NCBI GenBank assembly: GCA_030686995.1
Contig: CM060696.1
Location: forward strand, 117,415,449 to 117,479,448
Source: Artemisia argyi
Taxonomy: Eukaryota > Streptophyta > Magnoliopsida > Asterales > Asteraceae
DNA length: 64,000 nucleotides
Direction: 5' to 3'
Each line of letters opens with the position of its first letter. Position 1 is the stretch's first letter. The position numbers and the translations under genes were made by a program. The notes under the pieces are model-generated. The model did not search any database. It saw nothing but the letters and a program-made list of their open reading frames with translations, and was not told the DNA's origin. Shown here one piece after another: positions 11,463 to 22,055 of the stretch.

Positions 11463-11977
11463 TGTTGGGAATTATACTAACAGTTACCACGGCTAAAGAA
11501 GAAGTTACAACTGCAGAAGATTGTACTTGCAGTGGAAACTCATTACCACTGCAAGAACAATATATTACCACTGCTTATTAGATAACTGTTAGGAAACGCG
11601 TCTAGATAAATATAGAATAGATTTTGTGTATATCTTATTCTATTAGCTTTATACTTATCTTGTAGAAGAGGACTCCTTGTGCTATAAAAGGAGATCCTAG
11701 GTTATAAGTTTACATATGTTTTTCTAGAGCTTCAAGGTGTAACCCTAGTGATATCAAGATCACTCGTATTATTATCATTAATAATATTGGAGCTAATAGT
11801 TTGTTTACATACATTGTTTATTTACAACTGTATTACTCACAATCAAACTTCTAAGTGTTACTAAGTAGATTCCGCATACTTAGTGATATAATTCAAAGTA
11901 TCAATCTAACACAAGTTCAAGGTGTTTAGATCCATCAAAGTCTCATAGCACTAGCTCAAACTCTATAATTCTCAACA
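11463..11977 (+). repeat. 3' LTR of the Copia-type element
   Basis: 515 bp. Terminal inverted match: starts TGTTGGGAATTATA, ends TATAATTCTCAACA (13 of 14). The U3 contains TTACCACTGC twice (11543, 11574) and CTATAAAAGG as TATA box near 11680. Target duplication would be CCAGC (11978-11982); the left partner is outside the window. Confidence 0.8.
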
Positions 11978-12682
11978 CCAGCCAATTTAATACTCACAAC
12001 AGATGCACAATTAGAATCATTAGGATGTAAATGCAGAGGATTACTCTGATCAAGACTGCTAATCATAATAACCATACTAAAAGATTAAAGACACTAAACC
12101 ACTGAATAACAGATAAACAAACAAGCAAGAACACAAGCAACCAGATAAAACTAAAAATACTAAAGAAACAGATAATCAACAAATACCAACTAATAAACCA
12201 AACAATCAACCAAATATAACTAAAACAACAAATCATAAAAGAAACAAAACACTCACACCCAGGACTAACTTAGCCCAAGCCAGCAAGCTGTGATTGACTA
12301 GAGCAGGTTTTCACACCTCTTATAGAGGCAGATCAAGAAGTTAGTCAATCCATTTGGGCCCACTTAACTCAGAACTAGTTACCCCTAAAGGAAGAAAGAA
12401 CCTTACAGTGCTATAGAGATGAAACCAGCAGCGGAAAATAGCCCAAGAACCACAAGATTCCCAGAATACAAGAAACCCCCAATTTAAAAAATAGGGTTTC
12501 TTCCAATTGAACCAAGAAACCAACAATTCAACCACAGAAACTACTAAAACCACCTTCAATCGAACCAAGAACCTCAATAACAGAAAACACCCAAAAATTA
12601 GGGTTTCAAGAAAAAACCCTAATTCAATCGAGCCCTTAATCAACCAAGAATCGCCAAGAGATCAACCGATTACCAACCTAGA
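11978..12682 (-). other. Probable leader of a reverse-strand Copia element
   Basis: A/C-rich on the plus strand with no supported coding frame. It lies on the internal side of the primer-binding site at 12683, so on the minus strand it would be the 5' leader of that element. The element at 11463 probably inserted into it. Confidence 0.35.
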
Positions 12683-12694
12683 GCTCTGATACCA
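12683..12694 (-). other. Primer-binding site, initiator tRNA-Met type
   Basis: On the minus strand the bases read TGGTATCAGAGC, a perfect 12-nt complement of the plant initiator tRNA-Met 3' end, as in most Copia elements. Confidence 0.65.
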
Positions 12695-12702
12695 TCTTAA
12701 AA

Positions 12703-13195
12703 TGGTACAGAACAATGGCAGTAATCACCCAACCAACCACCCCTTGGTGATAATCTTTTATTATAACAATATACACAACAAATTAGTCTCTAACACGAGT
12801 GCTAACCAAACAAATACAAAGAAAAGATTGTTGTCCCTCTAATAGGTGCAACAATAGAATACAGCAACTCACACTCTACCAGATCTACAAACAAAACCAA
12901 ACCAGAGATCAAGAAGATCTACTACACTTGTTTACAATAGTAAACTACTCAGAAACCCACTTAAACCCAGATGATGATGAGAGAACGTTTGTGTGTGAAA
13001 CTGAGAGAAGTATGAGAGCGTAAGATATGAAACCCTAGCTGGATAGAGATATTATATAGCCCAGGATCTTTCACTCTAAACCCTGCACAAATAGAACTTA
13101 CAAACAACACCCAAAGTTACAAAGTTAGAAAAAATAGTTACATAATAACCCTTGAAGGTTCAGTTGTTTGCCACAAGGAAGTAATACTTTCAACA
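12703..13195 (-). repeat. Probable 5' LTR of a reverse-strand Copia element
   Basis: On the minus strand it starts TGTTGAAAGTATTAC (13195), has a TATATAAT box at 13051-13059 and ends near the primer site, with CA at 12703. The 8-base gap to the primer site is long and the termini do not form a clear inverted repeat, so the inner end is uncertain. Confidence 0.45.
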
Positions 13196-13218
13196 GTCTG
13201 TGGGAGTTTATAGTCGAC

Positions 13219-14620
13219 TGATAACGCTCAAATTATGTGTGCTTTTGTGTATGTTATTTGGTTATATTTATAAGCTTTTGTCACTTAATCGTACCAAAGT
13301 GTGTTTGCAAGTTATATGCCAAGTATGGGAAAAGTAGAAGAAACATTGTATAATGAAGATTCATGATCGTGCGAAAATTCCCATATCAAGATCCAAAGAA
13401 AAGCAATCCAATATCAACTACTTAATGTTTCAGAGGTCCAAGAAAGTGAAAAGATCAAGTTTGGATGAAGAACGAGGAACTATGAACAAGAGACAAGCAT
13501 TCGGTAAACCATGACGGAAAAGACAAAAAAAATGTTGCTGAAGACCCTCCAGCCGATGGGATGTGATCGCAGCCGATTCGGCTGGAAGGTGGTGAAGAAG
13601 ACCAGTCGGCTAGACAATAAACCGATCGGCTGGGAAGCCTGTTCTGCCATTTCTTCATCACTAAGACTCCAAACTTATAAAATCCGATTCTAGGTCCTTC
13701 CAAACTGGTTCTAGGCAATTCTAGGCTACTTGTTGGCCAAGATGGGGCATTAATACCCTAGGGCATAGTTAGGAGTATAAATAGAGGCCTTTGTGGAGTG
13801 TTTTAGGCATCCAATTCTCAATCAACTATCTAATACTCATCAAATACTCTCTCAAAGATTTTAATTTCGTCCTTAGAAGTTCAAGAAAGTTCGAAGATCC
13901 AAGTAGTCAACATTTGGAGGTCAAACCATCAAGAAGTCAACACCAATACTTGGGGTATTATTACTTCATCATTTGTAATCTTATTTCCATCATTGTAAGA
14001 CTTTTAGTCATGTTTTCTAATGTTCAAAATTCTGAGTTTATGTTTATGTTTGCTATGAGTGGCTAGTGCCTTTGTGCACTTGCTTAGATGATGTTTATTA
14101 TATGATGATTTGCTTATGATTGTGATAAGTGATAACATATTTTAATTCAATTTCAAGTTAATTCTAATATCCAATTATGTTTAAGTTTCATAGTGACATT
14201 TGTTTATCAAGTTTGACTAGTTGATGGTGGTTTCATAGGTCGAAAGGGTTATTATCATTCAACTAGTCATAATCATTTGTTTATAAATGATTGTTTTTAA
14301 CCATTATTCTTGGTATAACAAAGAAACTTGAATGTGATTGTAATAAGAATACTTTTGTTTATCAAATTGGATTGATTGATAATAACTTCATAGGTCGAAA
14401 GGGTAGTTATTAACAATCAATTGTAGCCTTTTTGTCTATGATCAGCTACCTTTTGTATTGACCATTTCTTAAGCAAATTTGATAAAAACAAGAAACGTTT
14501 TTGTGTTTAAGTTTGTGAAACTACCGTGAATCAAAATTATGAAATTTGAATTGGTCTTGAATTGATTGGTTAAACTTAATTCTTGTTTTTATAAACTAAA
14601 ATCTTTTTCAAACTACCCAT
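13219..14620 (+). repeat. Tat/Athila-type LTR (solo or partial)
   Basis: Starts TGATAACGCTC. The U3 carries AGCCGA/TCGGCT palindromes (13551, 13571-13583, 13604, 13622) and then TATAAATAG at 13776-13784. U5 includes a diverged tandem duplication around 14208-14260 and 14360-14415, each with TTCATAGGTCGAAAGGGT. No primer site or inner coding region follows; the 3' boundary is not defined and I saw no target duplication. Confidence 0.5.
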
Positions 14621-14719
14621 TATAAAAAGTGTCCTCAGGTATACAAAGACCTTGATAAAGCTTTTTTCAAACTGCAAAGGGTCCTCAGGTATACAAAGGG
14701 CGAGGAGGGGGACATGGAA

Positions 14720-15420
14720 GGGCTTTTGAGAGTGCTCGATCATGCTTATGCACTTTACATGGACATCTCCCCTCTTTGTCTACATTTGGGCTTGCACATA
14801 TGGAGAATCTAACGTTCTGTCTGCTTATAAAATGCAACAAAGATATTTAGAGAGTTCTTCAAGACCGGTGCTTGGATCATTAGAGTTTCTTTCACTTCAT
14901 TTTATGAAGTCTCAACTGCATTTGGAATGGACGTTTTCCTAGTGGGGTCATTGTCTTGTTTAACAACTTTGGCATCGCACACGTGCCCCAAATTAAAGAC
15001 CATATTTACTGAAGATATGATTGATAAACTCACATGTTTGGAGAATCTTGTCCTTGAAGATTGTAGAACACTCAACAGCCTCCTTGTATGTTCAAGACGA
15101 TTAAACCATTGTCTCCCAAGCTTGAAGAGGATGTCTCTTGTACACCTTCCTCAGCTGGTCGGCTTATTTCATGGGTTAGTTACTGCCCCCGATTGGAGAG
15201 CTTGTTGATTTCCAATTGTCCCAAACTTAATACACTCTCCAAGTAATTTGATCATATTAAGGAAGTGAAGGCAGAACGTGAATGGTGGGATGGCTTAATA
15301 TGGTCTGAACCCCGGTGGTCGACCACTCGACCCAGTAACTCAAATATTATCTTTACTCAAATTGCAATTAAGGATATTGATGATGCATACAATTTTGAAT
15401 CAAAGATATTGATGACGTAA
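14720..15420 (+). pseudogene. NB-LRR resistance gene fragment (LRR C-terminus), frameshifted
   Basis: LRR-like coding is spread over several frames: LPSLSTFGLAHMENLTF (near 14765), LGSLEFLSLHFMKS, then LTTLASHTCPKLKTIF ... LTCLENLVLEDCRTLNSLL and LPSLKRMSLVHLPQLVGLF (14927-15208). After a one-base shift in a C run near 15187 it continues as LESLLISNCPKLNTLSK, a stop, then EREWWDGLIW and TAA at 15418-15420. The EWWD.L.W ending and the CPKL repeats are typical of the LRR end of RPS2/RPS5-type CC-NBS-LRR immune receptors. The CC and NB-ARC (P-loop) parts are absent. Two copies of GTCCTCAGGTATACAAAG lie just upstream (about 14633 and 14680). Confidence 0.75.
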
Positions 15421-16245
15421 CATTGCTCTCCCATATTTTTTTTCATGTTTAGATCATAGGTCCAAAAATTTAGTTTCAAAAGAAGTTAACTGTGTTTGGA
15501 TTGAGTCTTTTTACTGGGAGTTGGTCTTTTGTGCATCCTTCATATTTAGGTTCATGATCCTCATTTTGGTCCAAAAAGCTTGGTTTGAGATTCTATTGTT
15601 TCTTTTTTGAGATGATGCTACTTTTTTATACTGCAATATTTATTGTTACTATTATGATGTAACCCTCCTTGACTTGAAATTCATTGCTTCGGTTTCAATC
15701 CCAACTGAAATATAGCAGTGCATAATGTGCTACATACCAAAGTATTCATAAGATTATTGAGCTATGAGATTATTGATGATGGTTTATGACATTTAACTGA
15801 TCTATTTGATTTAGTTCTCTTCCACAACAGTAAGAAAGATGCTTTTTCATGGGCAGTAATAAGTGTGTAGATTATCTATTGTTTTCTTGTTTTTCAGTTA
15901 AAGGTTAGCTTACACAGTTACACCCCCGGCCACTAGCTTAATACAGTTCTCATGCTTTGATGCTTGGATTGTATCTATACTCTCTTGAAATGGTTTTTTC
16001 TTTGTGCATCCTTTTAACAGATTTCGGTTCAACATCATATAGAATAGCTGGTGGAACAAAGAAGTCAAAGAAAAGAAAATTTACTGTTGGCATCTATAGA
16101 TCTCTTAACGAGATTCTGAATTGTGAAAATAAAGAGTTTGACATGAAGAAGCTTATTTAGCTATGTGTTTTGTCTTAGGTCACAAATTGAGCATTTGACA
16201 GATGTACTGTCTCATGGATATGATTAAACCTCAACGAGATTCTAA
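15421..16245. other. No gene recognised
   Basis: AT-rich, with short T runs. A 67-residue plus-strand frame at 15957-16160 has a basic patch (KKSKKRKF) but nothing recognisable; it could be LRR-gene debris. The last bases serve as the 3' flank of the minus-strand SDR gene. Confidence 0.5.
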
Positions 16246-17962
16246 CTACAGTGAAGAGAAAATTGGGACACCAGGTATGGTAGTTCCCGCATCGACAATG
16301 AACACATTGCCAGTGATGTACTTGGACGAGTCATGAATCAGATATCTTGCCAATTTCGTCAAGGCTGGATCAACCGTGCCATATGTACCTAAAGGAACGG
16401 TTCTTTGAGCCACTTTGGTGAGCCACTTTTTTTGCAGTAATCCTTCTGTTATCTCAGACTTAAAAATCCCAGGGCAGATCGTATTCACCCTGATATTGTG
16501 TGTACCCATTTCCATAGCCATTACCTGCTTAGATATATCAGAGCCGACAAATAGATACGAACATAAACTCTGTTATATATATGGAATCTTAATGTCTAAT
16601 TAGAGTTAGTTACCTTAGTCAATGTGACAACGCCTACCTTTGAAGAGGAGTAAGCAGCACCTCCAGGCCATTCTTGACGATCGAGACCAGATATAGATGA
16701 GATATTGATGATTGATCCTCCTTGATTCACATCACACATACGTATAGAAACAAACTTTGACACCAACCATGTCCCGGTCAAGTTTGTTCTCACAGTACTA
16801 TTCCATTCTTCTTCAGACAAATCCAATGAACTCAGCACATTACCTGAAAACACGCGCACCTCTCCTTTTCAAAACGTACCAATTTGGTGACATTTACACT
16901 ACCAAACATATGAAAGAATAGTTTTGGGCAATTTATATTGATCAAAATCTAAAGTCCCAAAAAACTTATATGTACTCTTTCATCGTCACAAACACATTTT
17001 CGTGCAGACAATGCGAAAGTTTGCAGATATTGAAATATTCACGAATGTGAACATAAGCATACCTAAATATCATCATAACCAAATGTACCTGATCTATAGA
17101 ATAACTGTCCCCATAACTATCTTTAACTTAAAAAGATCAGAGATGAAATTCCGAATGTCCTTGACGTCATAAAAAAGATCAACATTATTGTAATTGTCAT
17201 GATATAATGTCCTGTTTAAAGGGGATAACCTACCCTCTTAAGGCCCCAGCCCCCCACCACACTGGTCAGAGGACCATCATGAGAACTGAGAAGGTAAATC
17301 ACCTAAACTTAAAGCAAAGGAAAAAATGCCTGACTTAACCTGAGACCTCACCTCAATCACTCCAACCCTTAATTCATGACACTATATCACATAAAACTTA
17401 ATAGTTTCACATATAATCCACCCCTAATCCATTACGCTATCTAGATGCATCAGTAAAAAAACAAAGTGTCACTCCCTAGGGGACCGCAACAATGAATATT
17501 GAGGCATTAACTCAATTTATAAGAAACTGAACTAATGGAATGCTAACTACAAGAAAAAGAGACTTAATCTTAGACATAAATCTTAACAGTTACACTTATC
17601 AGTACAATATCTAAAACTTTACCTCTAACACCCGCGTTATTGATTAAACAATCAATACGTCCAAAAGCATCCCACGCTCTTTTCACTGATCCCTCAATAA
17701 CAGGACCATCAGCAGAAACATCAAGCTTCACTGCCACAGCTTGAACCTCGTTATTCGACGTTCGATCCTGTCCATTGATCTCATCACATAGAGACCTGAG
17801 CCTGTCAACCCGGCGTGCGGCTGCTATGATTTTGCAGCCAGCTTTAGCCAGGTCGATACAGAAGTCTCGTCCGATACCGGACGAGGCTCCTGTGACCATG
17901 ACAACCTTGCCACTAAGGTCATGCCATGGTTCTAGTATGGCAGATACTGTTTGATCAGCCAT
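16246..17962 (-). CDS. Short-chain dehydrogenase/reductase (SDR, Rossmann fold), three exons
   Basis: Exons 17962-17623, 16843-16614 and 16524-16246 join to 849 bp, 282 residues; introns of 779 and 89 bp have GT-AG ends and the frame is preserved across both. Start ATG sits in CCCATGG. Motifs: NAD(P)-binding TGASSGIG near residue 25, adenine-site NNAG near 110, the catalytic Ser in INISSISG, and YSSSK (Tyr-x3-Lys), followed by RVNTICPG. The C-terminus GVPIFSSL is, from memory, shared with Arabidopsis proteins of the At3g55290/At3g55310 group annotated as SDR or FabG-like 3-oxoacyl-ACP reductase. Likely a cytosolic NADPH-dependent reductase; the substrate cannot be told. No transit peptide is obvious. 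Intact, and the only such gene here. Confidence 0.9.
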
Positions 17963-18410
17963 GGGTAATTTGTGGTCAAACCCAACAAAGGTTGATAGTA
18001 GTTACTGTTAGAATTAGGGCATCCATAATGGAGTCTAATTATACGTGCAATAGAAAATTGAATCAGCATTCAATGCATTATCATCATTCATACATGAATC
18101 AGCACTTCTCTATATTAAATTGTTATTTTATTGTTTTTGGCAACCACTTGTCTGTGAAGACATATAATAACCATTCATGCATCTTGAAGTTTATGGAGTT
18201 GTATATGGTTCAATGCAATGTGGGTATTTTATAATAAAAGTAAGATGATGATGTGTAATTGATGTAGCACTCTATTAAATCCATAAAGATATAATGGGAT
18301 GAAGATATGCTCTTACAAGGGCAATATTCTTAAGTCAACTTTGCGTGCACACCACCGACTTATTTTTCTTTCTAAAAGGACTCATTATTATTTAGTACTA
18401 CCATATTTAG
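17963..18410 (-). promoter_or_regulatory. 5' flank of the SDR gene
   Basis: No coding on either strand that I would support (a 102-residue plus frame here overlaps the SDR start and is a shadow). AT-rich; no TATA box that I would commit to. Confidence 0.3.
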
Positions 18411-18413
18411 GGT

Positions 18414-18460
18414 GTGTTTGGTTTATAACGAGTGGGTAAACCCGCGCGTTGCTGCGGGAA
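18414..18460 (-). mobile_element. MITE-like terminus and Helitron-like 3' hairpin
   Basis: TTA followed by GGGTGTGTTTGGTT resembles a Tourist-type MITE end. It overlaps a hairpin CCCGC...GCGGG at 18441-18458 that, read on the minus strand, looks like a Helitron 3' end with CTAGT mutated to CTCGT. The partner termini were not found, so this is a remnant. Confidence 0.4.
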
Positions 18461-20875
18461 TGCCGTGTACATAAAGTAAATTTCCAAATTTCTCAAGTGC
18501 AACCGGCGTGAACACCTTCCAGACTGTCGAGAATCATATTAAATCCCTAAGCTAGAGAAGAATTTTTATGTATGTTTTTTGGTATTGCATCTAAGTACAA
18601 ATTGCTAAATGTATACTTTTATTACAGCCGACAGTCTAATATCACAATCACATATTTATATCATCAATTAACTTTTTGGGTAATTATGGTAAACATATAC
18701 GCTAATTGAATCACGAAACTTATATCTAAATATTTAGTCAGATAGAGTCTGATTCAATATGATCAACCGCAACAATCCACGTAAATTTATTACAAAACCT
18801 GATGAAAATACAAATAAGTGTGTACCTATTTCAATTACATGTCACCACAACTAACAACAAAGATAAACCAATACTCTTCCAAAAAGAAAGCAAAAATTTT
18901 ATCTTTTTGGATACAGATGTAACTCTATCCCTTTGTGTCCATAGTTCAGCAAATACAAAAAAGAAAGTATAAAATAATGCACTATTTGTGTAAGTTGTCT
19001 TCTAAGGCCTAATTGTAAGATTATATTGAGGATCATCTAAATGTCGCACTCGTCATATAGATTTCATGACATAAATAACAAACAACCAAAACCATGCTCG
19101 CATACACTTCAATCTACATATCTTTGTACAGATTCACAATAGTTCAACAAATATTAAAAGGAGTAAACTGAAATTTACCTTTGGTTCACATAGAGCAAAC
19201 AAATTTTCTTCAATCTACGAATTATAAAACTGGAACAATAGAAGTATTCTATGAAAATAATCCAAGATTACCTGAGGCTGCATTCACGTATATGTTATCA
19301 TCTCGACATTTGTTTATGATGGAAGGGATGTTAATTCATCATCACTTGTTCCAACCACCATTCACACTGGTAAATCAGACTAAATATGGAATTCAGCACT
19401 CAATTTTGGTTCAATTGGGCAAAGTTTGGCACAGTCAAAATGGGCCGGCTTCTTGAACTACATTCTGGATGTGCTTCCTGTTACCAATACACATAAAAGT
19501 TGCAATCATTTCAACAGTAAGTTGTTCGAAACATGTTACTAAGGGTTGTTTGTACAGCTGTCATTTGTTGTCCTAAACATATTATTAAGGGTTGTTTGGA
19601 TAGCTTATTTTTTGCAACCCTTTCTGTGCCTTGACATGTTATTAAGTGCTATTTGGATATCGTATTTCAGCAGCCCTTTCGGTTAGCGTATTTCAGCCGT
19701 CATTTGGCATCCTAAACATCTTATTAAGGGCTGTTTGGGTAGCTTATTTACAACAACCATTTTAGTGGCTTGATATTTATGTCAATAGGCGCGCATAAAA
19801 AGTCTGTCAAACCCAACCCGACCCGTTACTGGTTCACTTATCTAGCCACATATACAATATATAAAGCAAATACACGTAACACACCTTGGGAGTCTCAAGA
19901 GCTGATGCATTCCTTTCCTTAGATCGCTCCGGAGCTTTGTCCATGAATTCTTTGCTGGGGAACGAACATTGAAAGCAAGTTCTCATTGAAATCCAGGTTT
20001 CAGCAATTTTTGTGATCTTTCACGGCCACATTGTGTCTCTGTTATAATCAACACAAACGACGACACTTCAAAAACCAAAGTAGCAGCAAACAAGGAATTT
20101 CACAATTGTTAAAGGTTTATAAAACACTCTCAGAACCTATATCTATATGATCATGATTCATGATCCATTGAATTTACCATAACCTGTGCACGACGTAACA
20201 CCTATTCAATTGCTGCAAATTAACATTGTTTGAGTCTCATAAAAACTAACATAAAAAACCCACAAAATTATTGATAACAAAACCTCTGCTACTAAGCATT
20301 CAACCAAAATCAACCATCAATTTTATTAAACATGGTAACCAATTGATTGTCATGAAAAAAATTAGAAAAATTGTTTTCACCAAATCCTACTCACAAAGCA
20401 ATGAAAAACACCTCTTAACTAATGTTTGCTTGTTTTTAGCAGCCACAAAGCAGTCATAAAAATTTCCCATTGAATAAGAATTATGCAATTTGGGAGTTCA
20501 AGAAATAAACGAAGTAAAAAGAGTGAAGAAAGAAGATTAAAAAAAAAAAAAAAAAAAAAAACGGCAAAGATCAAATCACAAAGGATTCATTTGGGGCGAA
20601 TAGGTATTAGGTAGATGCATTAACGTCATCACATGATTGTAGATATCAATTATTTTAGCTGTCGATTGTAGTATTAAGGCATGACTGACTGACTGACCAG
20701 AGGTGTAGCTATAACTGTATGTTTAGCTATTTCAGTGACTTATGCAATAAGCAGTGCCAGTCAATTAAAAAATAAATAAATAAAAAATTAAATAAAATTA
20801 TAAAAAAGACATGAATCAAAGATATTATTACCTGTATTCATCAAAATAGTGTTGATAGTAATGGAATGATAATAA
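18461..20875. other. AT-rich region without a recognised gene
   Basis: Holds a degenerate minisatellite at 19530-19765 and a 23-base A run at 20539-20561. Short frames at 19181 and 20271 lack any recognisable domain and are taken as chance. Confidence 0.5.
19530..19765 (+). repeat. Degenerate minisatellite, about 65-bp unit
   Basis: Three to four diverged copies share ATTAAGGGTTGTTTGGATAG followed by CTTATTT and CCTAAACAT or similar. Confidence 0.55.
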
Positions 20876-21126
20876 TCTATACTACTATATAATGTATTTG
20901 GGACTATTCTATAATTAGAAAAGCTTAAAAATTCAGACTTTTACTTACTAATTATGGAAACAACCACCCTTAACAATCACCCCCAACAATTTATAACCAC
21001 CTTAACAACCACCCCCAACAATTTATAACCACCTCAACAACCACCCCAACAACCACTTTCCACCACCCCACCTCCCTCCTCTTCACCCTAATAATCCGCC
21101 CCAGCATCGCGCGGGCACCTTTCTAG
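20876..21126 (+). mobile_element. Small non-autonomous Helitron
   Basis: Begins TCTATACTACTATATAA after a host A (20875) and ends with CTAG before a host T (21127), the A|T insertion rule of Helitrons. A GC-rich hairpin (around GCCCCAGCATCGCGCGGGC) lies about 8 bases before the CTAG end. The interior is AC-rich with repeats of CAACAACCACCCC. No coding capacity; about 251 bp. Confidence 0.85.
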
Positions 21127-21613
21127 TACATATTAAAAGCTGCAGAAGAAGATATGACAAATTAAGGGGATTTAATTTGATTGAAATATATAAAAATTTA
21201 AGAATGAATTGGGAACCCTAGAAATATTTGATTACCTGTGATAGCGTTGTATTGTAGAAAGGGGTTTTGATAATATTGTTTACAGATGATGATTAGATCA
21301 GTGTGATAGAGAAGATGGATGAATGAGGGGTGCAATTTTCTACGAGGAAAGGGGGATGTGTACCAACAACAAGGGTCTACAATTTGGGGGGAAAATATCT
21401 CTTACTGTATCTTAGATAGTATAATTGGTATCAGGAATAGTATGATTGAGAAAATTACCAAAAGGAAAAATACAAACTTGATCTACTGCATAATCATTTT
21501 CTAACATTTTTTTCTTAAAATGGTGAAGCTCGACTGCTCAACTACTTGACTTTATTCAAATTTTTTACACATGTTATTCCTTTGGCTGCTTAACTGCTTG
21601 ACTTTGACTGTTT

Positions 21614-21707
21614 GACTCCACTCAATTTTTGACACGTGTCATTCTTTTATATTTTTTTGGGAAAAATAATATAAAAGAATGACACGTGTCAAAATTTGAG
21701 TAGAGTC
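21614..21707. repeat. Near-perfect inverted repeat with G-box in each arm
   Basis: Left arm starts GACTCCACTCAA, right arm ends TTGAGTAGAGTC. Each arm has GACACGTGTCATTCTTTTATA or its complement, with only a few bases of loop. It is the size of a small foldback MITE. Nearby (21530-21612) are repeated CTTGACT motifs. Confidence 0.8.
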
Positions 21708-21973
21708 GAGCATGATCAAAATGAGAAAAAAAAACGCTAAAAGTGTCTATATAGTGAATCAAGCTTTAATTTTTCAACCTTTTTTAGTAATTTTCTCTAA
21801 TTGGTATTAAGATTTGAAAATGGTTTGAAAGATTTGAGAAAATAATAAGAGAAATAAAATATATTATTATATGTAAACACATTTAATTTATATTAGATTA
21901 AAAATATCGTGCAAATAAATTTTAAGAAAAGAAATAAATAGTAAAAGAGAAAAGTAAAAATAGCTTGTGGTTG

Positions 21974-21983
<10 letters not shown>

Positions 21984-22051
<68 letters not shown>
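21984..22051. repeat. (TA)n microsatellite
   Basis: About 34 TA units, followed directly by GGGTCGCGTTCTATGCAGTA, the kind of sequence that abuts (TA)n at the ends of microsatellite-associated elements. The opposite end was not found. Confidence 0.9.

Positions 22052-22055
<4 letters not shown>

Noticed and set aside
17926..18234. Plus-strand 102-residue frame over the SDR start
   Set aside because: Antisense shadow of exon 1 plus promoter; no homology.
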